Shown in pieces: positions 8,269 to 17,024 of a stretch of 64,000 bases of DNA (position 1 is the stretch's first letter; the number at the start of each line of letters is the position of its first letter). Source of the DNA: Variovorax sp. DXTD-1 (GTDB taxonomy: Bacteria > Pseudomonadota > Gammaproteobacteria > Burkholderiales > Burkholderiaceae_C); assembly GCF_003984625.1 (NCBI RefSeq), contig NZ_RWKH01000028.1, forward strand, positions 1 through 64,000, written 5' to 3'. Below the pieces are notes generated by a model. The model saw nothing but the letters and a program-made list of their open reading frames with translations, searched no databases and was not told where the DNA came from. The position numbers were made by a program, and so were the translations under genes.

Positions 8269-8757
8269 TCAGCGGTGAAGCAGCACCACCGCGCGGGCTT
8301 CCATCGCCCGGCCCTCGCCGACCGGGCCGAGCTTTTCGGCCGTCTTGGCCTTCACATTGACCTGATCGGTCGCGAGCCCCAGCGTCTGCGCAATACGTTG
8401 GCACATTGCCGGAATATGCGGCGCCAGCTTGGGCGCCTGCGCGATCACCGTGCTGTCGACATTGCCGATTTCCCAGCCCGCGGCGCGCACGCGGCGTGCC
8501 GCTTCGCCCAGCAGCACAGCGGAATCGGCGCCGCGAAACTGCGCGTCGGTATCGGGGAAATGCCGGCCGATGTCGCCCAGGCCCGCCGCGCCGAACAACG
8601 CATCGGTAATGGCATGCAGCAGCACGTCGGCATCCGAATGCCCCAGCAGGCCGGTGGTGTGTGGCACCTCGACGCCGCCCAGAATCAGCTTGCGCCCCGC
8701 CACGAGCTGGTGAACATCCCACCCCTCGCCGACGCGAATATTGAATGGCGCTGTCAT
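8269..8757 (-). CDS. ispF: 2-C-methyl-D-erythritol 2,4-cyclodiphosphate synthase
   Basis: A cytoplasmic enzyme of the MEP isoprenoid pathway that cyclises 4-diphosphocytidyl-methylerythritol 2-phosphate, releasing CMP. The 162 residues match the family length. Metal ligands appear in GWDVHQL (Asp14, His16), with the flexible-loop and His motifs GHSDADVLLHAITDALFGA and GDIGRHFPDTD following. Its ATG overlaps the ispD stop in an ATGA at 8754-8757, so the two are translationally coupled. A longer frame to 8973 only runs back through ispD. Confidence 0.95.
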   Translation of the reverse strand: MTAPFNIRVGEGWDVHQLVAGRKLILGGVEVPHTTGLLGHSDADVLLHAITDALFGAAGLGDIGRHFPDTDAQFRGADSAVLLGEAARRVRAAGWEIGNVDSTVIAQAPKLAPHIPAMCQRIAQTLGLATDQVNVKAKTAEKLGPVGEGRAMEARAVVLLHR

Positions 8758-9467
8758 GCCGCGGCCTTCTTGCGGCCGAGCAGAACCGCTTCGGCCAGCA
8801 CAAAGTCTTCGGGAAAAGTCACCTTGAAATTCTGCGCGCTGCCCGGCACCAGCAGCGGCGAAAGGCCGACGGCCTCGATGGCGCCGGCTTCGTCCGTCAC
8901 CGCATCGCCCGCCCGCTCCAGCGCATCGAGCAGCATGCCGATGCGGAACATCTGCGGCGTCTGGGCCAGCCACTTGTCGGCGCGCGGCAGCGTTTGCGAG
9001 ACCCGGCTGTCGCCCGAAGATACTTTCAGCGTGTCTGCCAGCCGATGCGCCAGCAACCCGCCGACGGCATCGTGTTCGCAGGCCGCAATCAGCGCCTCGA
9101 TCTGGCTCGACGTGACGAGACAGCGCGCCGCATCGTGCACCAGCACCCAGTCGTGCGCCCCGGCGCCCCTCTGCCGCAGCGCCGCGAGACCATTGCGCAC
9201 CGTGGCCGCGCGCGTCACGCCACCCACCTGCAGCAGGAACTCGCCCGTTGCCGGAAAGCGCGGCAGCGCCGCCTGCACGTCGCGGTCATCCGGCGACACC
9301 ACCACCGCCAGGCCGGCAAAGCGGCCCGCCAGCGCGCGGAAAGCCTCCACCGTGTGGGCCACCATCGATGTCCCCGCCAGCCGCTGGTATTGCTTGGGCT
9401 GCGCGCCACCCGCACGGTGGCCGAAACCGGCACAAGGAATCAGCACGAAAAGTCGGGAGGAAGACAT
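8754..9467 (-). CDS. ispD: 2-C-methyl-D-erythritol 4-phosphate cytidylyltransferase
   Basis: This enzyme transfers CMP from CTP to methylerythritol 4-phosphate, the step before IspE in the MEP pathway. The glycine-rich nucleotide loop reads PCAGFGHRAGGAQPKQY near the N-terminus, with Cys where most homologues have Ala. VHDAAR and the later TDEAGAIEAVG motif are present. I chose ATG at 9467 (MSSSRLFVLIPCAG), giving 237 residues; an ATG at 9515 would add 16 residues without homology to the fold. It is coupled to ispF and divergent from mfd, an order common in Burkholderiales. Confidence 0.93.
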   Translation of the reverse strand: MSSSRLFVLIPCAGFGHRAGGAQPKQYQRLAGTSMVAHTVEAFRALAGRFAGLAVVVSPDDRDVQAALPRFPATGEFLLQVGGVTRAATVRNGLAALRQRGAGAHDWVLVHDAARCLVTSSQIEALIAACEHDAVGGLLAHRLADTLKVSSGDSRVSQTLPRADKWLAQTPQMFRIGMLLDALERAGDAVTDEAGAIEAVGLSPLLVPGSAQNFKVTFPEDFVLAEAVLLGRKKAAA

Positions 9468-9517
9468 GAGGTTTGGCACCGGCCAACGGCCGCCAAGCGA
9501 ATAAGGGACCGCCATTC

Positions 9518-9523
9518 TAGAAT
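9518..9523 (+). promoter_or_regulatory. -10 box for mfd
   Basis: TAGAAT lies 58 bases before the mfd ATG in the ispD-mfd intergenic region. It matches the TAnAAT form seen before several other genes in this window. No good -35 element was recognised, so the call rests on motif and position. Confidence 0.4.
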
Positions 9524-9581
9524 CGACCGTCTCACACCCCTCGCCAGCGGCGCGGGGTGTTCTGCATTTTCAAAGCGTTCC

Positions 9582-12500
9582 ATGGACCTCCCCCTCCTCA
9601 CGGCGGGCAAGCGATTCACGCTGCCGCGTCCTCCTCTGTCGGCCGATGCCTTGCTGCTGGCGCAACTGGGCATGCGCGAGAAGGCAGCGGGCCGCGCCAC
9701 CGCGGTGTTCACGGCGGACGCCAACGATGCCCAGCGCCTGATCGACGAAATGGCGTTCTTCGCGCCGGAGCTGCGCTGCGCCCTCTTCCCCGATTGGGAA
9801 ACGCTGCCCTACGACAGCTTTTCGCCCCACCAGGACCTGATCAGCGAGCGGCTCGCCACGCTCTGGCGCATCAGCCAGAAAGAAGCCGACGTGGTGCTAG
9901 TGCCCGCCACCACAGCGCTCTACCGGCTGGCGCCGCCCGCCTTCCTGGCCGGCTACACCTTTCACTTCAAGGCCAAGCAGAAGCTCGAGGAATCGAAGCT
10001 CAAGGCCCAGCTCACGCTGGCCGGCTACAGCCACGTGACGCAGGTGGTGAGCCCCGGCGAGTACGCGGTGCGCGGCGGCCTCATCGACCTGTTTCCCATG
10101 GGCTCGCTCGTGCCCTACCGCGTCGACCTGTTCGACGACGAGATCGACTCGATCCGCACCTTCGACCCCGACACCCAGCGCAGCCTTTATCCCGTGCCCG
10201 AGGTGCGGCTGCTGCCGGGCCGCGAGTTCCCGATGGACGACGACGCCCGCGCGCGCTTTAGAAGCCGCTGGCGCGAGCTGCTCGAGGGAGACCCGACCAA
10301 GAGCCGCATCTACAAGGACATGGGCAACGGCGTGGCCACCGCCGGCATCGAGTACTACCTGCCGCTGTTCTTCGACGAGACGGCCACGGTGTTCGACTAC
10401 TTCGGTCCCGACGCCACCGTGGTGCTGCACGGCGATCTCGAACCCGCGTTCCAGCATTTCTGGCAAGACACCAACGAGCGCTACCGACTGGTGCGCGGCG
10501 ACCCCGAGCGGCCGGCGCTGCCGCCCGAGGCGCTGTTTCTCAATGCCGAGCAGTTCTACCAACGCGCCAAGCCGCATGCGCAGCTCGCCATCCGAGGCGA
10601 CATCGCCGCCGAAACGCCGTATGCGGAATTCGACAGGCTCCCGCCGTTCGCGGTGGTGCGCGGGGCCGAAGATCCGCTCGTCGGCCTCAAGGCCCACATC
10701 AAGGCAACCCCGCACCGGGTGCTGCTGATTGCCGAAAGCGAAGGCCGGCGCGAAAGCCTGCTCGACTTTCTTCGTGCCAGCGGCGTGAGCCCGCCGGCCT
10801 TCGACTCGCTGGCCGAGTTCGAGGCCTCCGCCGACGAGAAGATCGGCATCGCCACCGCCGCGCTGGCCTCGGGCTTCGCGTGGCGCGAACAGGGCATCGA
10901 CCTCGTCACCGAAACCGAGCTCTTCGCGACCGCGCCCACCACCCGCCGCCGCAACAAGAAGCAGGAACAGGTCAGCGACGTCGAGGCGCTGATCAAGGAT
11001 CTGTCCGAGCTCAATGTCGGCGACCCGGTGGTCCACACGGCCCACGGCATCGGCCGCTATCGCGGCCTCATCCACATGGACCTGGGCCAGGGCGTCGATG
11101 CCGAAGGCAAGCCGCTGCTGCAGGAAATGCTGCACCTGGAATACGCCGACAAGGCCACGCTCTACGTGCCCGTTTCGCAGTTGCACCAGATCAGCCGCTA
11201 CACCGGCGTGAGTGCCGACGAGGCCCCGCTGCACAAGCTGGGCTCCGGCCAATGGGAAAAGGCCAAGCGCAAGGCTGCCGAGCAGGTGCGCGACTCCGCT
11301 GCCGAGCTGCTCAACATCTACGCGCGCCGGGCCGCCCGGCAAGGCCACGCCTTCCGCTATTCGGCCGCCGATTACGAGGTGTTCGCCAACGACTTCGGTT
11401 TTCAGGAAACAGCCGACCAGAAGGCCGCGATCCATGCCGTGGTGCAGGACATGATCTCGCCGCAGCCGATGGACCGCCTGGTCTGCGGCGACGTGGGCTT
11501 CGGCAAGACCGAGGTGGCGCTGCGCGCCGCGTTCATCGCCATCACCGGCGGCAAGCAGGTGGCGTTTCTCGCGCCCACCACGCTGCTGGCCGAGCAGCAC
11601 TACCAGACGCTGGTCGACCGCTTCGCCAAGTGGCCGGTCAAGGTGGCGGAAATGAGCCGCTTCCGTTCGGCCAAGGAAATCACCGCGGCGGCCAAGGGCC
11701 TGGCTGAAGGCACGGTCGACATCGTGGTCGGCACGCACAAGCTGCTCTCGCAATCGGTCAAGTTCAAGAACCTGGGCCTGCTCATCATCGACGAGGAGCA
11801 CCGTTTCGGCGTGCGCCATAAAGAAGCGATGAAGGCGATGCGCGCCGAGGTCGACGTGCTCACCCTCACCGCCACGCCGATTCCGCGCACGCTGGGCATG
11901 GCTCTCGAAGGCCTGCGTGACCTGAGCGTGATTGCCACCGCGCCGCAGCGGCGCCTGGCCATCAAGACCTTCGTGCGCAACGAGGGCACCGGCGTGATCC
12001 GCGAAGCCGTGCTGCGCGAACTGAAGCGCGGCGGGCAGGTGTATTTCCTGCACAACGAGGTCGAGACCATCGAGAACCGGCGCCAGAAGCTCGAAGAGAT
12101 TCTTCCGGAAGCGCGCATTGCCGTGGCCCACGGCCAGATGCCCGAACGCGAGCTGGAGCGCGTGATGCGCGACTTCGTGGCGCAGCGCTACAACCTGCTC
12201 TTGTGCTCGACCATCATCGAGACCGGCATCGACGTGCCGACCGCCAACACCATCGTGATGAGCCGCGCCGACAAGTTCGGCCTCGCGCAGCTGCACCAGC
12301 TGCGCGGCCGCGTCGGGCGCTCGCACCATCAGGCCTATGCCTACCTGATGGTGCCCGACACCGAGGGTCTGACCAAGCAAGCGGCCCAGCGGCTCGACGC
12401 CATCCAGCAGATGGAAGAACTGGGCTCCGGCTTCTACCTGGCCATGCACGACCTGGAGATTCGCGGCACCGGCGAAGTGCTGGGCGAGAACCAGAGCGGC

Positions 12501-13064
12501 AACATGATGGAGATCGGCTTCCAGCTCTACAACGAGATGCTGAGCGAAGCCGTGCGTGCGCTCAAGGCCGGGCAGGAGCCCGACCTGCTGTCGCCGCTGT
12601 CGGTCACCACCGAGATCAACCTGCACGCGCCCGCTCTCTTGCCCGACGACTACTGCGGCGACGTGCACCTGCGCCTCTCCTTCTACAAGAAGCTGGCCAC
12701 CGCCAAGACTCCAGAGCAGATCGACACGCTGCTGGAAGAAATCGTCGACCGGTTCGGCAAGCTGCCTCCGCAGGCGCAGACGCTCATCGACACGCATCGG
12801 CTGCGCGTGCTCGCAAGGCCGTACGGCGTGGTCAAGGTCGATGCGGCACCCGGTGTGATCCACATCACCTTCAAGAAAGATCCGCCGGTCGATTCGATGG
12901 CCATCATCCACCTGATCCAGAAGAACAAACACATCAAGCTCGCCGGCAACGAAAAGCTGCGCATCGAGCGCGAACTGAAAGAGCCGAAGGACCGCGCACA
13001 GATGGTGCGCGACGTACTGCGCAGCCTCGGCCAACCCATCGTCAAGGAAACCGCCCCCGCATGA
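9582..13064 (+). CDS. mfd: Transcription-repair coupling factor Mfd
   Basis: A 1160-residue ATP-dependent translocase that removes RNA polymerase stalled at DNA lesions and recruits UvrA. It has the full architecture: an N-terminal UvrB-like module, an RNA-polymerase-interacting CarD-like domain near residues 475-560 (LNVGDPVVHTAHGIGRYRG), a superfamily 2 motor with Walker A in CGDVGFGKTEVALR (about 635) and DEEH box in LLIIDEEHRFG (about 736), the TRG helices, and the C-terminal D7 domain. ATG at 9582 gives a length close to E. coli Mfd (1148). A frame open back to 8745 is just the strand opposite ispD. Its stop overlaps the serB start (ATGA, 13061-13064). Confidence 0.96.
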   Translation: MDLPLLTAGKRFTLPRPPLSADALLLAQLGMREKAAGRATAVFTADANDAQRLIDEMAFFAPELRCALFPDWETLPYDSFSPHQDLISERLATLWRISQKEADVVLVPATTALYRLAPPAFLAGYTFHFKAKQKLEESKLKAQLTLAGYSHVTQVVSPGEYAVRGGLIDLFPMGSLVPYRVDLFDDEIDSIRTFDPDTQRSLYPVPEVRLLPGREFPMDDDARARFRSRWRELLEGDPTKSRIYKDMGNGVATAGIEYYLPLFFDETATVFDYFGPDATVVLHGDLEPAFQHFWQDTNERYRLVRGDPERPALPPEALFLNAEQFYQRAKPHAQLAIRGDIAAETPYAEFDRLPPFAVVRGAEDPLVGLKAHIKATPHRVLLIAESEGRRESLLDFLRASGVSPPAFDSLAEFEASADEKIGIATAALASGFAWREQGIDLVTETELFATAPTTRRRNKKQEQVSDVEALIKDLSELNVGDPVVHTAHGIGRYRGLIHMDLGQGVDAEGKPLLQEMLHLEYADKATLYVPVSQLHQISRYTGVSADEAPLHKLGSGQWEKAKRKAAEQVRDSAAELLNIYARRAARQGHAFRYSAADYEVFANDFGFQETADQKAAIHAVVQDMISPQPMDRLVCGDVGFGKTEVALRAAFIAITGGKQVAFLAPTTLLAEQHYQTLVDRFAKWPVKVAEMSRFRSAKEITAAAKGLAEGTVDIVVGTHKLLSQSVKFKNLGLLIIDEEHRFGVRHKEAMKAMRAEVDVLTLTATPIPRTLGMALEGLRDLSVIATAPQRRLAIKTFVRNEGTGVIREAVLRELKRGGQVYFLHNEVETIENRRQKLEEILPEARIAVAHGQMPERELERVMRDFVAQRYNLLLCSTIIETGIDVPTANTIVMSRADKFGLAQLHQLRGRVGRSHHQAYAYLMVPDTEGLTKQAAQRLDAIQQMEELGSGFYLAMHDLEIRGTGEVLGENQSGNMMEIGFQLYNEMLSEAVRALKAGQEPDLLSPLSVTTEINLHAPALLPDDYCGDVHLRLSFYKKLATAKTPEQIDTLLEEIVDRFGKLPPQAQTLIDTHRLRVLARPYGVVKVDAAPGVIHITFKKDPPVDSMAIIHLIQKNKHIKLAGNEKLRIERELKEPKDRAQMVRDVLRSLGQPIVKETAPA

Positions 13065-13771
13065 GCGCTACAGAAATTTCTCCCGGCCTCGTCATTCAGC
13101 GCGTGAAGCCGCCGCTGAAGCTTGCCGACTTCAAGCTGATCGCGTTCGACATGGATTCGACGCTGATCAACATCGAGTGCATCGACGAGATTGCCGATGC
13201 CGTGGGCAAGAAGGCCGAGGTGGCGGCCATTACCGAAGCCACGATGCGCGGCGAGATCAAGGACTTCAAGGAAAGCCTGCGGCGGCGCGTGGCGCTGCTG
13301 AAGGGCGTGCCGGTCGAGGCGCTGCAGCAGGTGTACGACCAGCGTCTGAAGCTCAACCCGGGCGCAGCCGAGCTGGTCGCGGCCTGCAAGGCGGCCGGGC
13401 TCAAGGTGCTGCTGGTGTCGGGCGGCTTCACGTTCTTTGCCAACCGGGTGAAAGACCGCCTGGGCATCGACTTCGCACGCTCCAACCTGCTCGATGAAGC
13501 CGATGGCCAGCTCACCGGCCAAGTGGTGACGCAAAGCTGGGGCGACATCTGCGACGGCGCCGAGAAGCGCCGCACGCTGCTCGAAGTCGCGTCGCTCATG
13601 GGCATTTCTCCGCAGGAGACCATTGCCGTGGGCGACGGCGCCAACGACCTGCCGATGATGGGCGAGGCCGGCCTCTCCGTGGCCTACCACGCCAAGCCGA
13701 AGGTGCGCGAGCAAGCCATGGTGGCCATCAACGAGGGCGGCCTGGACAGAGTGCTGGAGATCCTGAAATGA
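13061..13771 (+). CDS. serB: Phosphoserine phosphatase SerB
   Basis: A HAD-superfamily phosphatase for the last step of L-serine synthesis. Motif I is FDMDSTLINIE (nucleophile Asp near 30), motif II is in LLVSGGFTFFANR, and motif IV is GDGANDLPMM (about 190). ECIDEIAD in the cap region is typical of SerB. At 236 residues it lacks the N-terminal ACT domain of some SerB proteins, which is normal for this lineage. It overlaps mfd upstream and the Ldh-family gene downstream by ATGA, so all three are coupled. Confidence 0.94.
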   Translation: MSATEISPGLVIQRVKPPLKLADFKLIAFDMDSTLINIECIDEIADAVGKKAEVAAITEATMRGEIKDFKESLRRRVALLKGVPVEALQQVYDQRLKLNPGAAELVAACKAAGLKVLLVSGGFTFFANRVKDRLGIDFARSNLLDEADGQLTGQVVTQSWGDICDGAEKRRTLLEVASLMGISPQETIAVGDGANDLPMMGEAGLSVAYHAKPKVREQAMVAINEGGLDRVLEILK

Positions 13772-14835
13772 CCGACGCAACCGCCCCGCTCTACAGTGCA
13801 GATGCACTCAGGGACTACGGCAGCGCATTGCTGCAGAAGGCCGGCCTCGACGCCTCGATGGCCGACAGCGTTGCCCGCACCCTGGTCGAAGGCGACCTGC
13901 TGGGCCACGACACGCACGGCCTCGCCTTGCTGGCCGGCTACGTGAAAGAGATCGAATCCGGCGGCATGACGCCGGACGGCGCTCCGGAGGTTCTGTCTGA
14001 TCGGCCCGCCGCCGTGCTGTGGGACGGCAAGCGCCTGCCCGGCCCTTGGCTCATGGACCAGGGCATGGACATGCTGCTCCCGCGTGCCCGCGAACTCGGC
14101 ACTGCATCGCTCGTGATCCGCCGCAGCCATCACATCGCCTGCCTGGCCGTCTACATGCTGCGCGCGCTGCAGGAAGACATGCTGATGCTGCTCGCCTGCT
14201 CCGACCCCAACACGGCCAGCGTCGCGCCTTTCGGCGGCACGCAGGCGGTGTTCACGCCCAATCCGCTGGCCATGGGCTTTCCGCTGTCGCAAGGCGGCGT
14301 GATGGTCGACATTTCGGCTTCCATCACCACCAACGGCATGAGCAACCGCAAGCGCGCGGCCGGCGAGACTTTTGCCGGAGAATGGCTGATCGACGCCGCC
14401 GGCAAGCCCACGAACAACCCGCAGGTGCTGTTCGACCAGCCGCCCGGCACGCTGCTGCCGGTCGGCGGGCTGAGCCACGGCCACAAGGGTTATGGAATGG
14501 CATTGCTGGTCGAAACGCTGACCGCCGGCCTCGCAGGCCACGGCCGGGCCGATCCGCCCGAAGGCTGGGGTGCGACGGTGCACATCACGCTGCACGATCT
14601 GCAAGCGTTCGGCGGCAAGGAGGCTTTCTTGCGCCAGATGGACCACGTGGCGGCCCAGTGCCGCAACAACGCGCCCATCGATCCGGCGAAACCGGTGCGC
14701 CTGCCCGGCGAAGGCGGCTTGAAGCGCCGTGAAATCCAATCGACGAACGGGGTGCAGTTGCACCCGTCGATTGCGCGTGCGCTGAAGGATGCAGAGCAGC
14801 GCTACGGGCTGCAACTCGCGCAGGCGCTGATCTAG
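13768..14835 (+). CDS. Ldh family (malate/L-lactate/ureidoglycolate-type) oxidoreductase
   Basis: A cytoplasmic NAD(P)-dependent dehydrogenase of the Ldh_2 superfamily (355 residues), related to ureidoglycolate, malate, sulfolactate and 2,3-diketogulonate dehydrogenases. Family signatures visible are GDLLGHDTHGLALL near residues 44-57, the catalytic His region SHHIACLAVY, PNTASVAPFGG, and GLSHGHKGYGMALLVE in the C-terminal half. The substrate cannot be told from sequence alone. Its ATG overlaps the serB stop by 4 bases, which places it in the mfd-serB transcript. A link with serine metabolism, for example a 2-hydroxyacid, is possible but only an inference. Confidence 0.88.
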   Translation: MTDATAPLYSADALRDYGSALLQKAGLDASMADSVARTLVEGDLLGHDTHGLALLAGYVKEIESGGMTPDGAPEVLSDRPAAVLWDGKRLPGPWLMDQGMDMLLPRARELGTASLVIRRSHHIACLAVYMLRALQEDMLMLLACSDPNTASVAPFGGTQAVFTPNPLAMGFPLSQGGVMVDISASITTNGMSNRKRAAGETFAGEWLIDAAGKPTNNPQVLFDQPPGTLLPVGGLSHGHKGYGMALLVETLTAGLAGHGRADPPEGWGATVHITLHDLQAFGGKEAFLRQMDHVAAQCRNNAPIDPAKPVRLPGEGGLKRREIQSTNGVQLHPSIARALKDAEQRYGLQLAQALI

Positions 14836-14909
14836 GAAGCGGTCTGCGATCTATTTGACGTTGCGCTGTTCAGTTCAGGGCGGCGCACCAGCAGCCTGTC
14901 CAGGTGCAC

Positions 14910-14991
14910 AGGCCATCGGGTGCTCCCCGCAGCGAAATAAAGGAGGAGCCGAAGGCGGGGGACATTCGCGGAGGGGAGTACCCGGTGGCCT
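14910..14991. repeat. REP-like inverted repeat element
   Basis: The left arm AGGCCATCGGGTGCTCCCC (14910-14928) and the right arm GGGGAGTACCCGGTGGCCT (14973-14991) are inverted copies with 17 of 19 positions matching, around a 44-base centre rich in GGAGG and GGCGGGGG. It sits in the 206-base gap between the Ldh-family gene and the DUF6172 gene. Size, symmetry and position suit a repetitive extragenic palindrome. I saw no second copy in the window. The rest of the gap holds nothing recognisable. Confidence 0.6.
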
Positions 14992-15041
14992 TTGCACGCA
15001 CCCTGAACTGCGTGGCCCCGATCACCCAAGACGCGCAGAAA

Positions 15042-15365
15042 TCAGTCTTCTTCGGGAGGCTCTTCCGCCCGCTCTCCGGCCGGACGCGGCGCGCGCTTGC
15101 CCGGCTTGGCCAGGATCTCGACATAGAACTGCTTGCCCGCCTCTTTGACGACACCGTCGATCAGCCCCGTGATCGCCGAAAGGTGCACGGCCTCGGCAGT
15201 TTCCGCGGAGGTGCCGAATTTGCAGTCGAAGTCCCAGAAGTCCGCGCCCTCGGGCAGAACGCGCCGGCGCTCACGCTTGATGTACTTGCGAATCTCGTGC
15301 TTGATGGCTTCGAGGAGGCGGTCGGGGTGCTTGCCCTCGACCTGAAGCTGAAAGGTTTTTCTCAT
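15042..15365 (-). CDS. DUF6172 family protein
   Basis: A small conserved protein of 107 residues with no known function, resembling the DUF6172 family of Burkholderiales. The start MRKTFQLQVEGKHPDRLLEA leads into a charged helix (HEIRKYIKRERRR), and DFWDFDCKFG follows. The C-terminus is Pro/Glu-rich and probably disordered. ATG at 15365 is preferred over a longer frame to 15476 because the conserved text starts there. It is divergent from the next small gene, with an 86-base gap. Confidence 0.75.
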   Translation of the reverse strand: MRKTFQLQVEGKHPDRLLEAIKHEIRKYIKRERRRVLPEGADFWDFDCKFGTSAETAEAVHLSAITGLIDGVVKEAGKQFYVEILAKPGKRAPRPAGERAEEPPEED

Positions 15366-15451
15366 GGGTGATGGTAACCAATGGCCGGCAGCAGCCGGAC
15401 AGGCTGCGCGGCTGTGTACAGTCGGCGGTTCAATGGAAAGCAGGTGAAGAC

Positions 15452-15679
15452 ATGGCGCGCGCAAACGACTGGGCAAGCAAGGTAATGGCGTTGGTCAACG
15501 GCGGCAACGCGTCGGCAGCCATCGCGCAGATCAAGGTTGCCCCCTCGGTCAAGGACCTGAAGGCGCTCCAGACCATCATGACGCTATCGAAAATGAAAGG
15601 CCGCTATCCGAACGTGGATGCGGCCATCGAGGACAACCTGGCGCTGCTGGGAGCGCCGCGGCTGCATCGCTCTCCTTGA
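15452..15679 (+). CDS. Small conserved hypothetical protein (75 aa)
   Basis: A 75-residue protein that I cannot assign. It starts MARANDWASKVMALVNGGNA and contains two short amphipathic helices (SAAIAQIKVAPSVKDLKALQ and LQTIMTLSKMKGRYPNVD). There is no signal peptide or membrane segment. ATG at 15452 has AGGTGA 4-9 bases upstream, which decides the start over a longer frame to 15368. It is convergent with the aminotransferase gene, whose stop is 4 bases away. Confidence 0.65.
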   Translation: MARANDWASKVMALVNGGNASAAIAQIKVAPSVKDLKALQTIMTLSKMKGRYPNVDAAIEDNLALLGAPRLHRSP

Positions 15680-15683
15680 ATAT

Positions 15684-16871
15684 CTACAGGGCCTGGCCAA
15701 GCCGCTTCACGCCCTCTTCGATCTTCGCCACATCCGCCGTCGCAAAGCTAAACCGCAGCGTCGCCAGGTCGGGCTTCTCCGCATAGAACGGTGCGCCCGG
15801 CACAAAGGCCACCAGCTGCTCGATGGCGCGCTTGGCCAGTTCGCTTGCATCGGCCAGCTTGCCGTTGGCACCCGTGAGGCGGGCCCAGAAGAACAAGCCA
15901 CCCTGCGGCTGGGTAAAGCTCACCGCATCGCCCAATTCGCGCTTGAGCGCCGCGCCCATGGCCTGCGCCCGCTGGCCGTACACCTCGCGCACATGCGCCA
16001 GCGTGGCGGGCATGCGGCCGCTCTTGAGGTATTGCGCGGCCGTGGCCTGCGAGAAGGTGCTGGTGTGCGCATCGCTGAATTGCTTGCACATGGTGGCCTT
16101 GGCCAGCAGCTCGGCGGGCGCGATCATCCAGCCGATGCGAAGGCCCGGGCTCAACACCTTGCTCAGGCTGCCGCAATGCGCCAGCAGCTCGCGGCTGCCT
16201 GGCACATCCTTGCTGAGCGCCATGATCGAAGGCGGCGGCGCCTCACCGAAGTACAGGTCGCCGTAGGGGTCGTCCTCGACGATCAGCGTCTGGTACTTGA
16301 CGGCAAGCTCCAGCACCTTCTTGCGGCGCTCCAGGCTCAGCATGGCGCCGCTCGGATTGCCGAAGGTGGGAATCAGGTAGACGAACTTGGGCTTGTGCTC
16401 GGCAATGAGCTTTTCGAGCTCGTCGGTCTTCACGCCGTTGGCGTCGATGGGCGCGCTGATGAGCTGCGCGCCGTACAGGCGAAAACACTGGATGGTGGCC
16501 AGGAAGGTCGGGCCTTCGACGATCACCTTGTCGCCGGGCGAGATCATGGTCTTGCCCAGCAGGTCGAGCGCCTGCTGGCTGCCGGTGGTCACGATGAGGC
16601 CGCTCGGGTCCACGTCGACGCCCTTGGTCTTCATGAAGGCGCTGAGTTGCGTCCGCAGCGGCTCATAGCCCTCGGTGGCACCGTATTGCAGTGCGCCGCC
16701 GGGCTCTTCGGTCAGCGCCTTCTGGCTCGCCTCCTTCAGGCCCTCGACGTCGAACATGGCGCTGTCGGGAAATCCGCCCGCAAAGCTGATGATGCCGGGC
16801 TTGCCCAGCAGCTTGAAGAGTTCGCGGATGGCGGAGGTTTCGACGTTGTCGAGGCGGGAAGCGAATTGCAT
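15684..16871 (-). CDS. PLP-dependent aminotransferase (2-aminoadipate/MocR-like class I)
   Basis: A fold-type I pyridoxal-phosphate aminotransferase of 395 residues. SFAGGFPDSAMF near the N-terminus, TTGSQQALDLLGK, the PTFGNPSG segment, EDDPYGDL, and the PLP-lysine motif GSLSKVLSPGLRIGW are typical of the 2-aminoadipate transaminase/LysN and MocR-catalytic-domain group. No GntR DNA-binding domain precedes it, so it is a free-standing enzyme. The substrate is probably 2-aminoadipate or an aromatic or branched amino acid; sequence alone does not decide. ATG at 16871 starts the conserved MQFASRLDNV; a frame to 16961 would cross the nth promoter region. Confidence 0.85.
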   Translation of the reverse strand: MQFASRLDNVETSAIRELFKLLGKPGIISFAGGFPDSAMFDVEGLKEASQKALTEEPGGALQYGATEGYEPLRTQLSAFMKTKGVDVDPSGLIVTTGSQQALDLLGKTMISPGDKVIVEGPTFLATIQCFRLYGAQLISAPIDANGVKTDELEKLIAEHKPKFVYLIPTFGNPSGAMLSLERRKKVLELAVKYQTLIVEDDPYGDLYFGEAPPPSIMALSKDVPGSRELLAHCGSLSKVLSPGLRIGWMIAPAELLAKATMCKQFSDAHTSTFSQATAAQYLKSGRMPATLAHVREVYGQRAQAMGAALKRELGDAVSFTQPQGGLFFWARLTGANGKLADASELAKRAIEQLVAFVPGAPFYAEKPDLATLRFSFATADVAKIEEGVKRLGQAL

Positions 16872-17024
16872 GGGAAGTCTCACTTTCTGAGGCGCTATTG
16901 TGGCGAAAGCCGTGGGCAATAAAGCTGCGTAAGGCCATCGGCTTTCAACGATATATTGCAACTATCGCTGCCCGCCCCCATACCGCCCCCCATACGGCAG
17001 GCGAGCGCCGCGCTTCCAGGTCCC

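Noticed and set aside
9897..13034. Open frame of over 1000 codons on the strand opposite mfd
   Set aside because: Its translation is His/Gln/Arg/Val-rich with no domain, and mfd on the other strand is complete. High GC3 removes stops from the antisense frame.
14832..15029. 65-codon frame on the minus strand across the REP-like repeat
   Set aside because: It lies on the inverted repeat and has no ribosome site or protein-like composition.
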